Part shown: positions 22,406 to 32,785 of the stretch, one piece after another
Position numbering within the stretch: position 1 is the first letter of the stretch
How the letters are laid out: the number at the start of each line of letters is the position of its first letter
Source of the DNA: Ephemerocybe angulata
Taxonomy: Eukaryota > Basidiomycota > Agaricomycetes > Agaricales > Psathyrellaceae
Assembly: GCA_013368325.1 (NCBI GenBank)
Contig: JAACJK010000002.1
Coordinates: 558,001-622,000 of the forward strand
Direction: 5' to 3'
Length of the DNA stretch: 64,000 bases
Position numbers and translations under genes: made by a program
Notes under the pieces: model-generated
What the model saw: the letters and a program-made list of their open reading frames with translations, nothing else
The model's database searches: none
What the model was told of the DNA's origin: nothing

Positions 22406-22911
22406 ATGGACAACGTCGGCACCCTCGTCATCAGTCCCACCCATGAACTTGCGAGCCAGATTGCTGTCGAAGCGCAGAAGTTGACGAGCCACCATGCTGG
22501 GTTCGATGTGTCGCTCTTCGTTGGAGGCGTGGACAAGCGTGGCCAGCTCAATGGCTTCAACCGCGGTCGCAAGGATATCCTCGTGGCCACTCCTGGGCGT
22601 CTGAAGGACTTCCTGTCCGACTCTCGTAGCGGCGTCGCTGAGGCGCTCAAAAACACCAAAATGGTGAGTCCATTCCTATTTCAAACTGTGCAAGCATGCT
22701 AATAGTATCTCAGCTCATCCTCGACGAAGCCGATCCCCTGCTCGACATGGGTTTCCGCGAGGACATCGAAGAAATCATGCGCGTCCTCCCCTCCAACGCA
22801 ACCCGCCAAACCTTCTTCTCGGCCACAGTCTCCAAGGGCATCCAACAAATCGCGCACACTCACCTCGCCCCCAACCACCGCTTCGTCAACTGCGTCTCCG
22901 AAGAGGGTTCC
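22406..22911 (+). pseudogene. DEAD-box RNA helicase fragment (motifs Ia to III)
   Basis: Two exons, 22406-22663 and 22714-22911, encode the middle of helicase domain 1. Motif Ia is PTHELASQ, then FVGG, motif Ib ATPGR, motif [14 protein letters not shown] and motif [15 protein letters not shown]. The Q motif and the Walker A (motif I) that should precede this are absent, and helicase domain 2 (motifs IV-VI) is missing after SEEG, where the sequence becomes unrelated. The family is ATP-dependent RNA helicases of the Mss116/Dbp type. The fragment could not bind or hydrolyse ATP. It begins exactly where an opposite-strand fragment ends, consistent with rearrangement. Confidence 0.75.
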
Positions 22912-23084
22912 CCTTTCACTTGCTGTCCCTTGCCCGAGAGCACCATACAGGCTAATGGCCCCGCGTTTGTCGTACTAGAGACGAGTCCCGTAGTAGTGTA
23001 TCATATAGTACCCCCCTTTTTTTTTTGTTTCTTTACCCGTGACCTTTGGTGGGCCCTAATATATGAACACTTTCTGTTATTAAC

Positions 23085-23171
23085 GGTGGTCTGGCGCAGA
23101 GGACATATTGCAGATGCTGGAACATCTCTGAGGTCGCGTGTTCAATTCCCGGTCAGGGTACCTTTTTTTTT
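23085..23171 (+). ncRNA. tRNA-like Pol III cassette (SINE head or tRNA pseudogene)
   Basis: An A-box match TGGCGCAGAGG (23092-23102) and a B-box match GTTCAATTCC (23140-23149) are spaced as in a tRNA gene, followed by a run of nine T (23163-23171), a Pol III terminator. An anticodon-like stem AGATG/CATCT is present with a 6-nt loop. Acceptor and T stems pair poorly, so a working tRNA is unlikely; a tRNA-derived SINE head or decayed tRNA is the better reading. Confidence 0.5.
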
Positions 23172-23511
23172 GCCCAGCAGCCTTTAGGGCGCTTGTTTCG
23201 GTTCCCACGGCTACCACTGTTTGTTTTTGAGTATGCCAAACATACACTTTCAGCTAAAAACGCTAACAGGTGAGGGAGTGTGACAATGCCTGACCTGCAG
23301 TTAAGGACTCTCTGGTGTCTGTTTGTTGCATCGTTTGGTCCGGGAAAATCGATGGCAAGTGTGCCAGCAGATCAACCCTAGACTGACACCACCACCTCTT
23401 GTCAGTCTTCCACCACCATCTCCAGACCCAGTCTCTCACAACAACACCCCCATTACCTATGGATATGGAGAGACAAAATCAACACACTGAGGCCCTGGCT
23501 AGGTAAAGGAG

Positions 23512-23907
23512 ATGCTGCAATCACACCTTGCTTTGCTGATGTCCACCCTCAGCCAAGGCCAAGGAACCTACCCTCCTTCAGCCTCCCTTAACCAAGGGCC
23601 AAGCTCTATGGGCCAGAACATTTTCAAGCATGCTCACCACTTTAGTGTGGACCAAGTTACAGGCAAGTCTTCTTCTCCTATCTTTAACTCATCTTTTCAT
23701 TATTGGGCGCTTACATTGAACTGGGCAGGGATCACTTGCACCAACGCCACTTTCCCTCTACGACGCTCAGACATAGAGCAAGGAGAGGGGGAACTAGTGG
23801 GATGCACTGATCAGTTGCGTGCATTTGGCGTGGTTGCTATTATTATCGTGGTTGTTCTGTTTGCCGTTCAGGTGGTTTTCGGAATCTTGACGTACTTCAA
23901 GCACTAA
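23512..23907 (+). CDS. Possible small membrane protein
   Basis: An ORF of 131 codons ending in a strong C-terminal hydrophobic helix (FGVVAIIIVVVLFAVQVVFG) followed by a short LTYFKH tail. The rest is polar, with a few Cys. A possible GC-AG intron (about 23664-23737) could remove part of the middle, but the frame is open either way. The upstream start codon context is not informative. No homologue is recognised; it may be a single-pass tail-anchored protein or a chance ORF. Confidence 0.3.
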   Translation: MLQSHLALLMSTLSQGQGTYPPSASLNQGPSSMGQNIFKHAHHFSVDQVTGKSSSPIFNSSFHYWALTLNWAGITCTNATFPLRRSDIEQGEGELVGCTDQLRAFGVVAIIIVVVLFAVQVVFGILTYFKH

Positions 23908-24576
23908 GATAGCGCGCAGGCTTATTTTAGCTTTTCTTTCGCCCAAAAGAGACTCGTTATGAAGCTATTGCATTATTCTGTTATATACATGAACCTATTT
24001 ATGACTTCTAGTAAAATTTCAGTGAAAAAGGGAGGAACACCAAAGAAGCGCTCAACAGGCGCCTGTTGACTATGTGGCTGTGCTCAACGTGATGCGGATC
24101 TGCCTATGCGGCCGCTGTGATCTCATACAAGAACGGAACAAACGGCTCCTGACACCCTTTTCCATTGGCATAGAGTGATACCCGTGTCCGCAACTTAGCT
24201 CTGGTCACCAGCCAGCGGGCGATTCAAGCCGGTACTACAGTTCTCACAGGACGCGGTTCCGATCCTAGCCAGTGGCACCACCAGGCCCTGACTAGTACTA
24301 GGATGGGGAGCAACGAGTCGCTTCCGCAATTTAATGGGGCCAGAGTAACAAGTTGAAGAAGGCTATAAGTACTGGCTGGGGAACGAGGCTGCCAGCGAGT
24401 GTAAACATTCGACCCTCCGTATAATCTGCGACAGACGTCTACTTTTACTATACAAATGGAATCTTGCAGGGTAGCGCGCGATGTCCAGCATCCCTCCAAT
24501 CGCAACGACCGCAAAGAAACACCCCAACTTGAAGGTGGTAAGTGGTGTTCTGGAGAACATGTTGTGCCGTTCATAG

Positions 24577-25076
24577 ACAACAGGCCTACCGCTGACCGCA
24601 TCTGACGAAGGCTTTCACGCGGAATTCAGCTTGCTCCAAATGACCATTGCTATCTTACAAGAGAAAGTTGAGAAATTAGCCATAGAATTTATGGCTCAAA
24701 GGTGAGCCGTGCATTCTTCGTTCCATGATGCTCGATTGGCTCAGAGCCTTTCAGAGAATTAAACAAAGAACAAGATAAGAGCTTTCAGAGCCAGTTGGAC
24801 GATACTCTGGATGCCTTGCACGTCTTCACTTCAGACGTGAGGCGCTCTTTTGCAGGTCTGGATGCTGGAATGAGCCGACTTAGTACCGCCTCGAGCGCGC
24901 GGGCAGAAGGGGCTCGAACCCTTGGCGTATTCCACGGCCATCGCATCGCTTTGAATAAGCAGGAAGGTTCGAACGACATTGCGAGGTCCACTCGCCCAAG
25001 TCAAAGGATCAAGTCCGAGCCTGGCTTGCACGTCGAAACCAGTGGGGATTCCACCATAAAAAGCGAGAGTTTTTAG
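24577..25076 (+). CDS. Coiled-coil hypothetical protein, 3' exons
   Basis: Two exons, 24577-24701 and 24755-25076, join in phase (GTGAGC donor, TTTCAG acceptor). The product has a heptad-like helix (LLQMTIAILQEKVEKLA), then SQLDDTLDALHVFTSDVRRSF, and a Ser/Lys-rich tail with an IKSEPG sequence that fits a SUMO-attachment consensus (psi-K-x-E), ending in SESF and TAG. An upstream exon probably ends before 24533 (GTAAGT donor), but its phase could not be fixed, so the start is unknown. The shape suggests a small nuclear or scaffold protein; function unknown. Confidence 0.45.
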
Positions 25077-25131
25077 TCCGGACGACATGTAATAGTTTGA
25101 GTATTGCACCGCTGGCAATGCCATCCTTCAG

Positions 25132-25633
25132 ACAAAGTCACTGTTCTTGAGACGCTGGTACCTGGAGAGGACGATGCATAAGTCCGCGCTCGCAAAGTTT
25201 GAGGAGTGCAAGTTAGTGGACTCGGAGCTGCCAGTGAGCGGGGGCACGAGATTACATTGGTGATTAACGATACAACACAAGGAACAGTACGCAGTTTTAC
25301 AGGGAAAAGAATTTAAGGGTGTAAAAGACATATTTTGCAAATACCGGGCAAAGTGTGGTCCAGGAAGCAGTGGGCTGCCTGAGGACTGTCCGAAAGGCAG
25401 AACTGGCGCAGCACGTCGCCTGCAGTCTCTCCGATTAGGTAGGCTGTGAGGAGTTCGAATCTCTCGAAACTCACTGACTGAATACATACATGATCGGGTG
25501 GGGAGCCAACTCGAATACTCCGTCAAAGACCAGGTTTCCATGCTGGAAGATGCAAAGAAAGCAGAAGACATTGCTCGAGTGGCATTCCTAGTGTTGGACT
25601 CCAAGCACCTTGAGCTGAATGAATTCGCTGAGG
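25132..25633 (+). CDS. Hypothetical exons ending at a perfect palindrome
   Basis: Exons 25132-25233, 25288-25438 and about 25527-25633 keep one frame and read as folded protein (TKSLFLRRWYLERTMHKSAL; DQVSMLEDAKKAEDIARVAF). The last exon ends at a GTAGGT donor that lies within a 42-bp palindrome (25621-25662), in which the exon end is copied in inverted form. No downstream exon was found, so the gene may be broken at that point. It could be the continuation of the gene at 24577-25076 if the TAG there is skipped by splicing. Family not recognised. Confidence 0.4.
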
Positions 25634-25662
25634 GTAGGTACATACCTACCCTCAGCGAATTC
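25621..25662. repeat. 42-bp palindrome, 20-bp perfect arms
   Basis: 25621-25640 is the exact reverse complement of 25643-25662, with a two-base CA centre. The arm begins GAATTCGCTGAGGG. It includes the end of an exon and its splice donor. Confidence 0.95.
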
Positions 25663-26875
25663 GTCCCCTGGCAGCCCAGGGCAACGACTGTGACCGAGCA
25701 GTTATGTAGCTTACCTGGCCCTTGGGACTGTTTGAGAATGTGACGGCGAAGATGGGTTGAGAGAATTGGCCAACGCAGGCCGGAGATGTTGAGGGAGACT
25801 GAGGCCCAGGGCTGCTCAAGTCCGAGTCATGAGAGGCAGTGAGAGCGTTGGGAGACGGGTGCTTGCCTTTGTTTGGTTCCGCCTTCTTCTGCCGAGGACC
25901 ACACAACCGCCCGTTCGTCGCGCCCTCTCTTTGCTTCATGTGCTGCAAGCTAACGGGTGGAGGGAGAGGTCAGTATCTGTCGTATCAAAGTGTACACCGG
26001 ATCGCAGTATTCACATTTGCTTTGAGATCTCAGCTTACAGCACGCCGCGATGGCCTGAAGCGCAAGAGAACGGCAAACTTGGGAGGCTAGTGGGTTCGGC
26101 GAGCGACAGGCGAGTACTCAGCAGTTGCTTTAAATCGAATTGGGCTCACCTCCACTGCTATTAGGTTGAAAACGGCAAGAACAACAGGGGCGAGTCGAGG
26201 CACTCAAGCGCCTGAGGTTCGCCTCACAATCGGCGACAGCGAACGACGGTAGCCCCACGACACCGAAACACGAAGCGGCGGCGGCACCCCCATGCAAACA
26301 CCCAGCCATAGCCAGCCCCGACGGAGCGACAGCATTCGACGACTGATGACAGTCACTACGTGAAGGGCAGGGACATTCCCTCCATTCGAACACGCCCACC
26401 CTCCCGCCAGCCACACCCTTGTCAGCGCAGATGAAGAGCGATAAAGCCGGGACAGATGATGTTCGGCAGGTATGTTCGTAGTTAAGGGCTTAATTGCTGT
26501 AGCCTAATCTTCGACTTCAGGGCCTCCTCCTTCATATACCTTTGTTACACGGGTGTACAGAGGCAATATGAGACGTGTGATGATTGTCGGTGAGTGGCCC
26601 TGATGCTCTGCTCCCTTGCCGTCTGGTTAATCGTAGCCCAGTCGCCTTCCCCGCCACTCTATGGAGTCCTTTTGCGTGAGTGCCTATAGCTGTTTTGTGA
26701 TTAGCAGTTGGATCTAACGCCCCCGTAGTGCAGTAAGTACTGTCGCCATCGGGTCCAGCATCGTTCCAACCATCCCTCCTAGGTTGGATACTTCAGAAAC
26801 GTCCCCAACTGTAATCGCCGTACGTCATACTGCGCCTCGAGTTCAAGGTACGCCGCTTACTTGCGCGCTGCACAG

Positions 26876-26898
26876 TGCAGCCGATTTGTCATACATTC
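26876..26898. repeat. Solo copy of a MITE terminus
   Basis: This 23-bp stretch, containing GATTTGTCATACATTC, is repeated at 27367-27389 and, for its 16-bp core, inverted at 27461-27476. It is followed here by GATGGATGG, as in the inverted copy. Confidence 0.7.
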
Positions 26899-27373
26899 GA
26901 TGGATGGAAGCAACTGCGTTCAGGTGTGTGCTCTGTCTGACCTCCAGCGTCGTTGCTTGCCGACCTTTATATAGTACCTCCATTCAATCGCGCTAGCATC
27001 CGCGCTGGACTCTACTGAAGCTTTCTTTAGCAACTTCGTTCGGTTCTTCATCGCGTTCTTCATCAACAATAGGCTACGAATAGGGTGGCCAGAACTCCGC
27101 AAAAAGTCGCCGAATTGGAAAGTCCGACGGTCAGGGGACAAGCCTGGGAATGCGGCGTTTCGATGTGGGTCGCGATGCTTCTGTCTTCTCTTCTACTCCT
27201 TGTCTCTTACCCTCCTCCTCCTCCTCCCCTCATCCCACCCTCGCGTCCATAGATCCGAAGTCATCTCCGTCTGTTGCCCCGCACCACGTCGACGTCACAA
27301 CGACCACATCCTCCAACCGGATGTCGTCGACGCCCTCCTCATCATACCATGCCCCAGGTAAGTGGTTGCAGCC

Positions 27374-27476
27374 GATTTGTCATACATTCTAGGGGATGGG
27401 AGGGTGAGGGCTGTGGCAAAGCCCGGGACGGGTTTCGCCACACTCTCATCCATCCATCTCGAATGTATGACAAATC
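27374..27476. repeat. Small MITE-like element, 16-bp perfect terminal inverted repeats
   Basis: GATTTGTCATACATTC (27374-27389) is exactly inverted at 27461-27476, enclosing about 70 bp. The size (103 bp), short perfect ends and a further copy of the end at 26876 suggest a non-autonomous DNA transposon family. No flanking duplication was identified. Confidence 0.65.
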
Positions 27477-27955
27477 ACCCATACAGTTTCAAGACACCAC
27501 CGACATTGCACCGGGCCTCGCTACGAACCTCCCCAGCTCGCCGACGCCGCCGTCTTAGTTCGGTTGAGGAGGGAACCCTGTTTCTTGGATCTCGGGGTGT
27601 CGACGACTCGAAGAACGAGAAGTTCTTCAAAGAAACGGGAACCCGTCGGTCTTGAAGGGCCAGGTCAGCTACAAAACTGCTCGATTTTATTGCACGCGCT
27701 GACCTATTCATTGCTCTAGTTACTACGCACACCCGCCAGGATCTGGCGGTGACAGCCGGGATTCTGGATAGGGAGCCGGCTTTCCCTTCAGGAATGGCAG
27801 CGTGTTACTGTGTCCCGCACCTTCCTGTTTTATCACGCAGGCCCTGGGAAGCGCCACTGGGTCCACATCGCACAGAGGTACGTACAAGTTCTGTTTAGCT
27901 CATCACCTTCGAGACACGGCTAAGCTGCGCAATGTTCAACAGATCCCGTGCTACA

Positions 27956-28087
27956 GCTACAGCGTATCAGTCAAATCCCCGACCGTTCGGTCAGTGAATA
28001 TGTGCCTCGAATGCTTTGGAGTGCAAAGCACTCGAGGTATATATTCTCTGACCAACCGGTCGTTGGATCTGGCTGATACGCTGTAGC
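27956..28087. repeat. 132-bp snap-back element with imperfect 63-bp arms
   Basis: The arm from 27956 (GCTACAGCGTATCAG) to 28018 matches the reverse complement of 28024-28087 at roughly four positions in five, with a 5-nt loop. The outer 15 bp are perfect. It would fold into a long hairpin if transcribed. A foldback MITE is the likeliest origin. Confidence 0.8.
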
Positions 28088-28252
28088 ATTAAAGCTGCCT
28101 CTTCCGGAGGATGCACTGATGGTCTCGCTGCTTGCGGTGAAGGTATACAATGTGACATCGGTGGAGAACTTGAATACATTCCTCGAGTTCTCATAGCAGT
28201 TGAGGAATATTTCCTAGAATATACTATCCCTCTCAATTGCATACTTCCTATT

Positions 28253-29060
28253 TAAATGTTACGAAATCATCTTGTCTGACTGCGGTTGGACTGCGGCCCG
28301 AACTACGTGACCATCAGGTGTACATCCAGGCCAGCCAACTCATGCAGCTGGACAGAGGCCAGGCCAAGCTCAAACGGGGGCATGGCGGCCAGGTTGACAG
28401 TGTTCTGGGAGGAGTAGATAAGCCTGTCATGCCCGCTGACCGCGTCCAGGCCATGATGTCGCTGAAGGGGATATCTCTACCAGGCATTCAAATGAGGGTG
28501 GCTGTCCGGCGAAATACCTTCGTTGCGGCAAGGTTGACCGTGTGCTGGGAGAGCGAGATAAACCTGTGATAACCGCTGACCCCATCCAGATCATGATGTC
28601 GCTCAAGGGGGTGTCCCTACCAGGCATTCAAATGAGGGTGAATCTCGCCACCAGTGTACTCATTGACCACTGGGTGGTAAATACAGGCCAGCCACAGTTC
28701 AGCCATAACCAGGCAGGTGAACAGCGGTCAGGCCAGGCTCAAACGGCGGCTCTCCGGCGAAATACCTTCGTTGCGGCAAGGTTGACCGTGTGCTGGGAGA
28801 GCGAGATAAACCTGTGATAACCGCTGACCCCATCCAGATCATGATGTCGCTCAAGGGGGTGTCCCTACCAGGCATTCAAATGAGGGTGAATCTCGCCACC
28901 AGTGTACTCATTGACCACTGGGTGGTAAATACAGGCCAGCCACAGTTCAGCCATAACCAGGCAGGTGAACAGCGGTCAGGCCAGGCTCAAACGGCGGCTC
29001 TCCGGCGAAATACCTTCGTTGCGGCAAGGTTGACCGTGTGCTGGGAGGGCGAGATAAGCC
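28253..29060 (+). repeat. Tandem repeat, 248-bp period, about 3.2 copies
   Basis: 28501-28748 and 28749-28996 are nearly identical to each other over the full 248 bp; 28997-29060 starts a third copy, and 28253-28500 is a diverged first copy. Each unit carries the same open stretch (GVSLPGIQMRV) ending in a stop, but 248 is not a multiple of three, so the array cannot be one continuous reading frame. Most likely a recently expanded satellite. Confidence 0.9.
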
Positions 29061-29106
29061 TTTATCACCACGAGAAAACCACAGGTGAGCTATTAACTGT
29101 ATGAGA

Positions 29107-30238
29107 GAGGGAGTTCATGATTTAAAATACTTGAGGTTTTGGCCATACGGTTACTCATGGAATACGCCATGGTAAATCATTATATACCCTGCTATGGCTA
29201 GGTCAAGGCGGCGCTTGCAGTCAGATTTTGATGAGAAATGTCTCGTGATACCACCTGTCACCGATTTCCCTGATGGTCGCAGTGGTCATTCAGAGGGTAA
29301 TGCCGCTGCATCCAAGCTGCGCTGCCAGAGAAAAGTACTTGGGTACTTGTGCCACCTTTTTTGGGGTAATTATGGAGTGCTAAAAAAGAAAAATGTAACG
29401 CCCAAACATCTTCTCTCCAAACCAGTACGTGTCCATCGGCGTACTGTAAGAATAACGAGAATCCAGAGTATTTTAATCAGCTCTTTCGAGGTGGTTGTAT
29501 TCCTCCTGGTTGTTAATGAAGGTCATAATGGTGATTTGATATTCGAATGGTAGTTGTGGTATTGGAACTTGCAGGCAACAATGGTTAACTGATGCCAGTG
29601 GTTTGCGTATCGGAATACTTGAAGACACGCCAAGTACTATACATTAGTTTGGGCTGCTTACACTAAGTCCCATTTGAATCTACGCCGGCTGGGCGCTGGC
29701 AGCATGAGGTTAGAAATTGTAAGGCAACAATTACCGTGCCCCTCGCAAGTAAGCGCTTTCGATTCGTCCCCAAATCGTTTTCCTGACCTATTAAATCAAA
29801 CTCTCTGAACGTATACGCCCACAATGTTGCGACTTAAGTTGGCGGTGTCCTCCTTAATCTTCATTAATTGCGACATTCCCTGCCGCGTCACCCCCTTGAA
29901 TGTCAACCGAGGGAGATGAGCACCTTGAAAACTCAGTACCGATAACTTATGTGCCTGCATCCATATACTGTAACAGGTTCTGTTACAATTTTTCGCTTTT
30001 CGCTACGACACTCTCTGCCCCATAGCTTGCCCCATAGTACCTCTCTGGAAAGACCTGCCCCTACGAAGCGGTACATTTCAATATCTGGATTCTGGGGACT
30101 AGATGGTTCTGTTGCTCGCCTACTGGGGCAAGACGCAGGCATTGCCTAGTACTCGAAACATTATTTCCAGCTTCGCTCGCGATGGTTAGAGTACCTGTGT
30201 GCTCGCTTCGAGTTTCTCTTAGTACTCGTTTACAAACC
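29107..30238. other. No gene recognised
   Basis: Only short frames without domain or splice support. A 7-bp stem GTAACAG/CTGTTAC occurs near 29970. Nothing else stands out. Confidence 0.35.
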
Positions 30239-31757
30239 TTATTCTGACGGATTCACAATATTCACATACCCATAGTCCTTTGGTGCAGTTGAGCGTTGAA
30301 CTCGCGGAGCCTGGAGGTAGTAATGCCTGAGCGGAGCCTGAGGCGGATGACGCGGACACTGAAGCGGACTGGCCGGACGACGCGGATGAAGCGGATGAGG
30401 CGGTCGACGCGGACTATCGGTATCTCGCACTTTCTGGTCAAGCGCATGCCAGCATATCATCCCGGTGCCAATGATCGCGTGGCGAATGAGCGGTGGCTCT
30501 TCCATGATCAGATCATAGACGGTAGTAGCCTTGGTCTGGTCATCGATGGCAGTTATGGTCCCAGCCACCTTCCGACCATTAGCGTCCACTGTCCATTGTA
30601 TGCTGGTGTCAAGCCCGATATTCTCCTCATCCAAAGACGAAAGGCCAAGGACGAGCCGGACAAAAGTGTACGGCTCATCGTGGTAGTTGACAAAATCAGT
30701 GGTGAAGGCACCGCTGCGGTCGTAATGCAAAAGGCGAACGTGCGTCTCAGTGATAATGAGCGAACGACAGAATTTTCTGTTGGGCTGGCTAATGAAGATC
30801 TGCCTGATAAAGGTTGTCAGTACCAGTCGAGATAAGTAGGGTTGGAATCACTCACCTGTTGTACGTCGCCATTTGCTCAATCTGCTTCTTCGTAATGTTA
30901 TCGACATTCCTCTTGACATCAAAAACGGAAGCGACGTTGCTGTATCCGACAACTACAATGGGTGGTTCTCCGGACTTCTGACTGGCCATAGGGAGGGGTA
31001 CTTGAAACGAAGGCCCAGTAGCCTTGATAGCAATGTCCGGTCTCGTCTTCTCCCCATTGTGGTGAACGAACCACCTGATGTGCGTGTCGACGGCCTCGCG
31101 GGAGCCTAGGCCCTTTCCCGGCCCTTCTACAATATGCTTGATGATCTTCAAGAGCGGTGCGTACAGCTCGTCTTCCAATTCGATCTCCTCGGGAATGTCG
31201 CCCCATCGTCCGCCACCGTACAATCCGGATTCCTCGTCGACTTTCCCGCCCACGTACAATCCCGATTCTGCCAAGAACTTCTTGATGGTCCTATTGTCGA
31301 CTGTATTCTTCGCGTTGTATGCTTTCTTGAGGAAGTCTGCACTGCAATTGGGAATATCTTGTAGTTCAGCCAGGATAATCTCTTTCTGCTGCATGTTGGG
31401 ACCATTGGCGTGCTGAGAGTCCTCCTTGATAGGGGTCGAGAAGCGCATTCGTTCGAAGAGTTCCTGTGACTTGCGAAGCTGGGACTTGGGTGGCCTCTCC
31501 TCATCCGTAGGGGCATTCAGCTCCGAAGAGGGCTCCGAGGTATCGTTGTGGTTACGGTCGGGGGTGGGTAATTGGCGCGGTGCGTGCAAGGAGGTCGCGG
31601 CTCCAGCGGGGTTGGTAATAGAGCTTGTAGCTTCGACGACGAGCTCTGGGGCTCCAGGAGTCTTTGAAGTCAAAGCTGGCTGGGTCGTTGTGGCTTGTTC
31701 TCTTGAACGGCGAGTGCGAGCCCTTGTTCTGGTGCTCGGACCAGAGGGAGCTGGCAT
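30239..31757 (-). pseudogene. FunK1-type fungal kinase, N-terminal half only
   Basis: Fungal-specific FunK1 kinases have a conserved N-terminal region before the kinase fold. Here exon 31757-30856 and the exon from 30803 join in phase across a 52-nt intron and carry its hallmarks: ITKKQIEQMATYNRQIF, SQPNRKFCRSL, HVRLLHYDRSG, YTFVRLVLGLSS, GLDTSIQW and RHAIIGTG. The region before about 31500 is disordered and Ser/Thr/Arg-rich. The start could instead be the ATG at 31886. After VRDTD (about 30430) the frame enters a Pro/Arg minisatellite and stops at 30239, so the whole kinase catalytic domain is absent. Remnants of FunK1 C-lobes lie nearby at 32.8 and 48.3 kb on the other strand. It may still be expressed as a non-catalytic protein, but truncation is the simpler reading. 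Confidence 0.75.
30305..30425. repeat. GCGGATGA/GCGGAC-type minisatellite
   Basis: Repeated short blocks such as GCGGATGAGGCGG and GACGCGGAC with a period near 9-18 bp. It interrupts the kinase reading frame just after the FunK1 N-terminal region. Confidence 0.6.
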
Positions 31758-31899
31758 CCTCCAAGCAAAAGTACCTGGTGCGTTGTGGTAGAAAGGAACA
31801 AAGGAATAAACTCCCACACTGATGTATCTAACCGAGAGCGACCAAATATGGGCCATCGGCCACCAAAGCAACGCCAAAGCGTTCATGTTAGGAAGTGCA

Positions 31900-32473
31900 T
31901 AGTCACATGATGAGTTGATGATGAGCCAGGGAACTGGCCGCCACCGTCAAAACTTGGATCACACACACTTGAAGTGAGAAAAGACAATGGCGCCAGGGTG
32001 TATTAGTGGAAGGCGAGCACGACGACGTGCTCTCCTTCCTCTTTGGCTCGCACCAGCCGTAGACGGTGCGTTACCTTGCTATCTGCCTTCTTTCTTTCTC
32101 ACAGAGCTCTAGGTGTATCGACCCTCCGGATCCGATGCATCGCATACTGAGCTATGAACCAAAACGCGAGCAGTATCAGCTACAGGCTCTATTTAATCGT
32201 GTGAATATCATTCAATATTCATTACACAACATGTGAAGTAAAATCATGAGCAGCATAGTGAGCCATTCATGGACGAACGTTGAACGTTGAACATAGCATG
32301 AGAGCAAAAAACATATATTTATGGCGCTTTTTACAAGAGAAGAGATACAATCCAATTTACTCAATTTCATCACACTAGAAATTGGAGCTGCATGGCGCAT
32401 TGACGCTTCGTCAAAGTGGAATCGGCAACATGGAGCGGCGTTCCGCAGGGCCTTGGTGGCTCAGAAGGCACCC
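31900..32473. other. Upstream flank, no gene recognised
   Basis: Between the minus-strand kinase fragment and duplicated unit A. It contains A/T-rich stretches but no supported coding region or repeat. Confidence 0.35.
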
Positions 32474-32785
32474 TAAAAATTCCAACAGACTTGAAGTGTG
32501 AGTGTACTCTCTGGGTCGGTAGCTGGGGCATGCTGAGAGGCCTGAGCTTTCAAGGCAGAGTTGGCAGACATAGTCGCAGCACAGCTGATACCAAATAGGT
32601 ATATGGGCGGTGGTATAGATTCAGTGAATAATGGTGATAGGTGAATAATGGATGTTCGTTTCAATCGATTCCCACTCACTGTGACTCGTGGGCAATGATG
32701 CCGGCACGCGTGAGCCTCGAGGCGATTCTGGTTCAAAAGCTCCTTGACCCCGTTAATAAATTATAACTCTTTATCGAAACCAAGC

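Noticed and set aside
24052..24069. 18-bp palindrome TCAACAGGCGCCTGTTGA
   Set aside because: Short, and AGGCGCCT-type palindromes recur in the window (for example near 5440 and 57330), so by itself it is weak evidence of a functional site.
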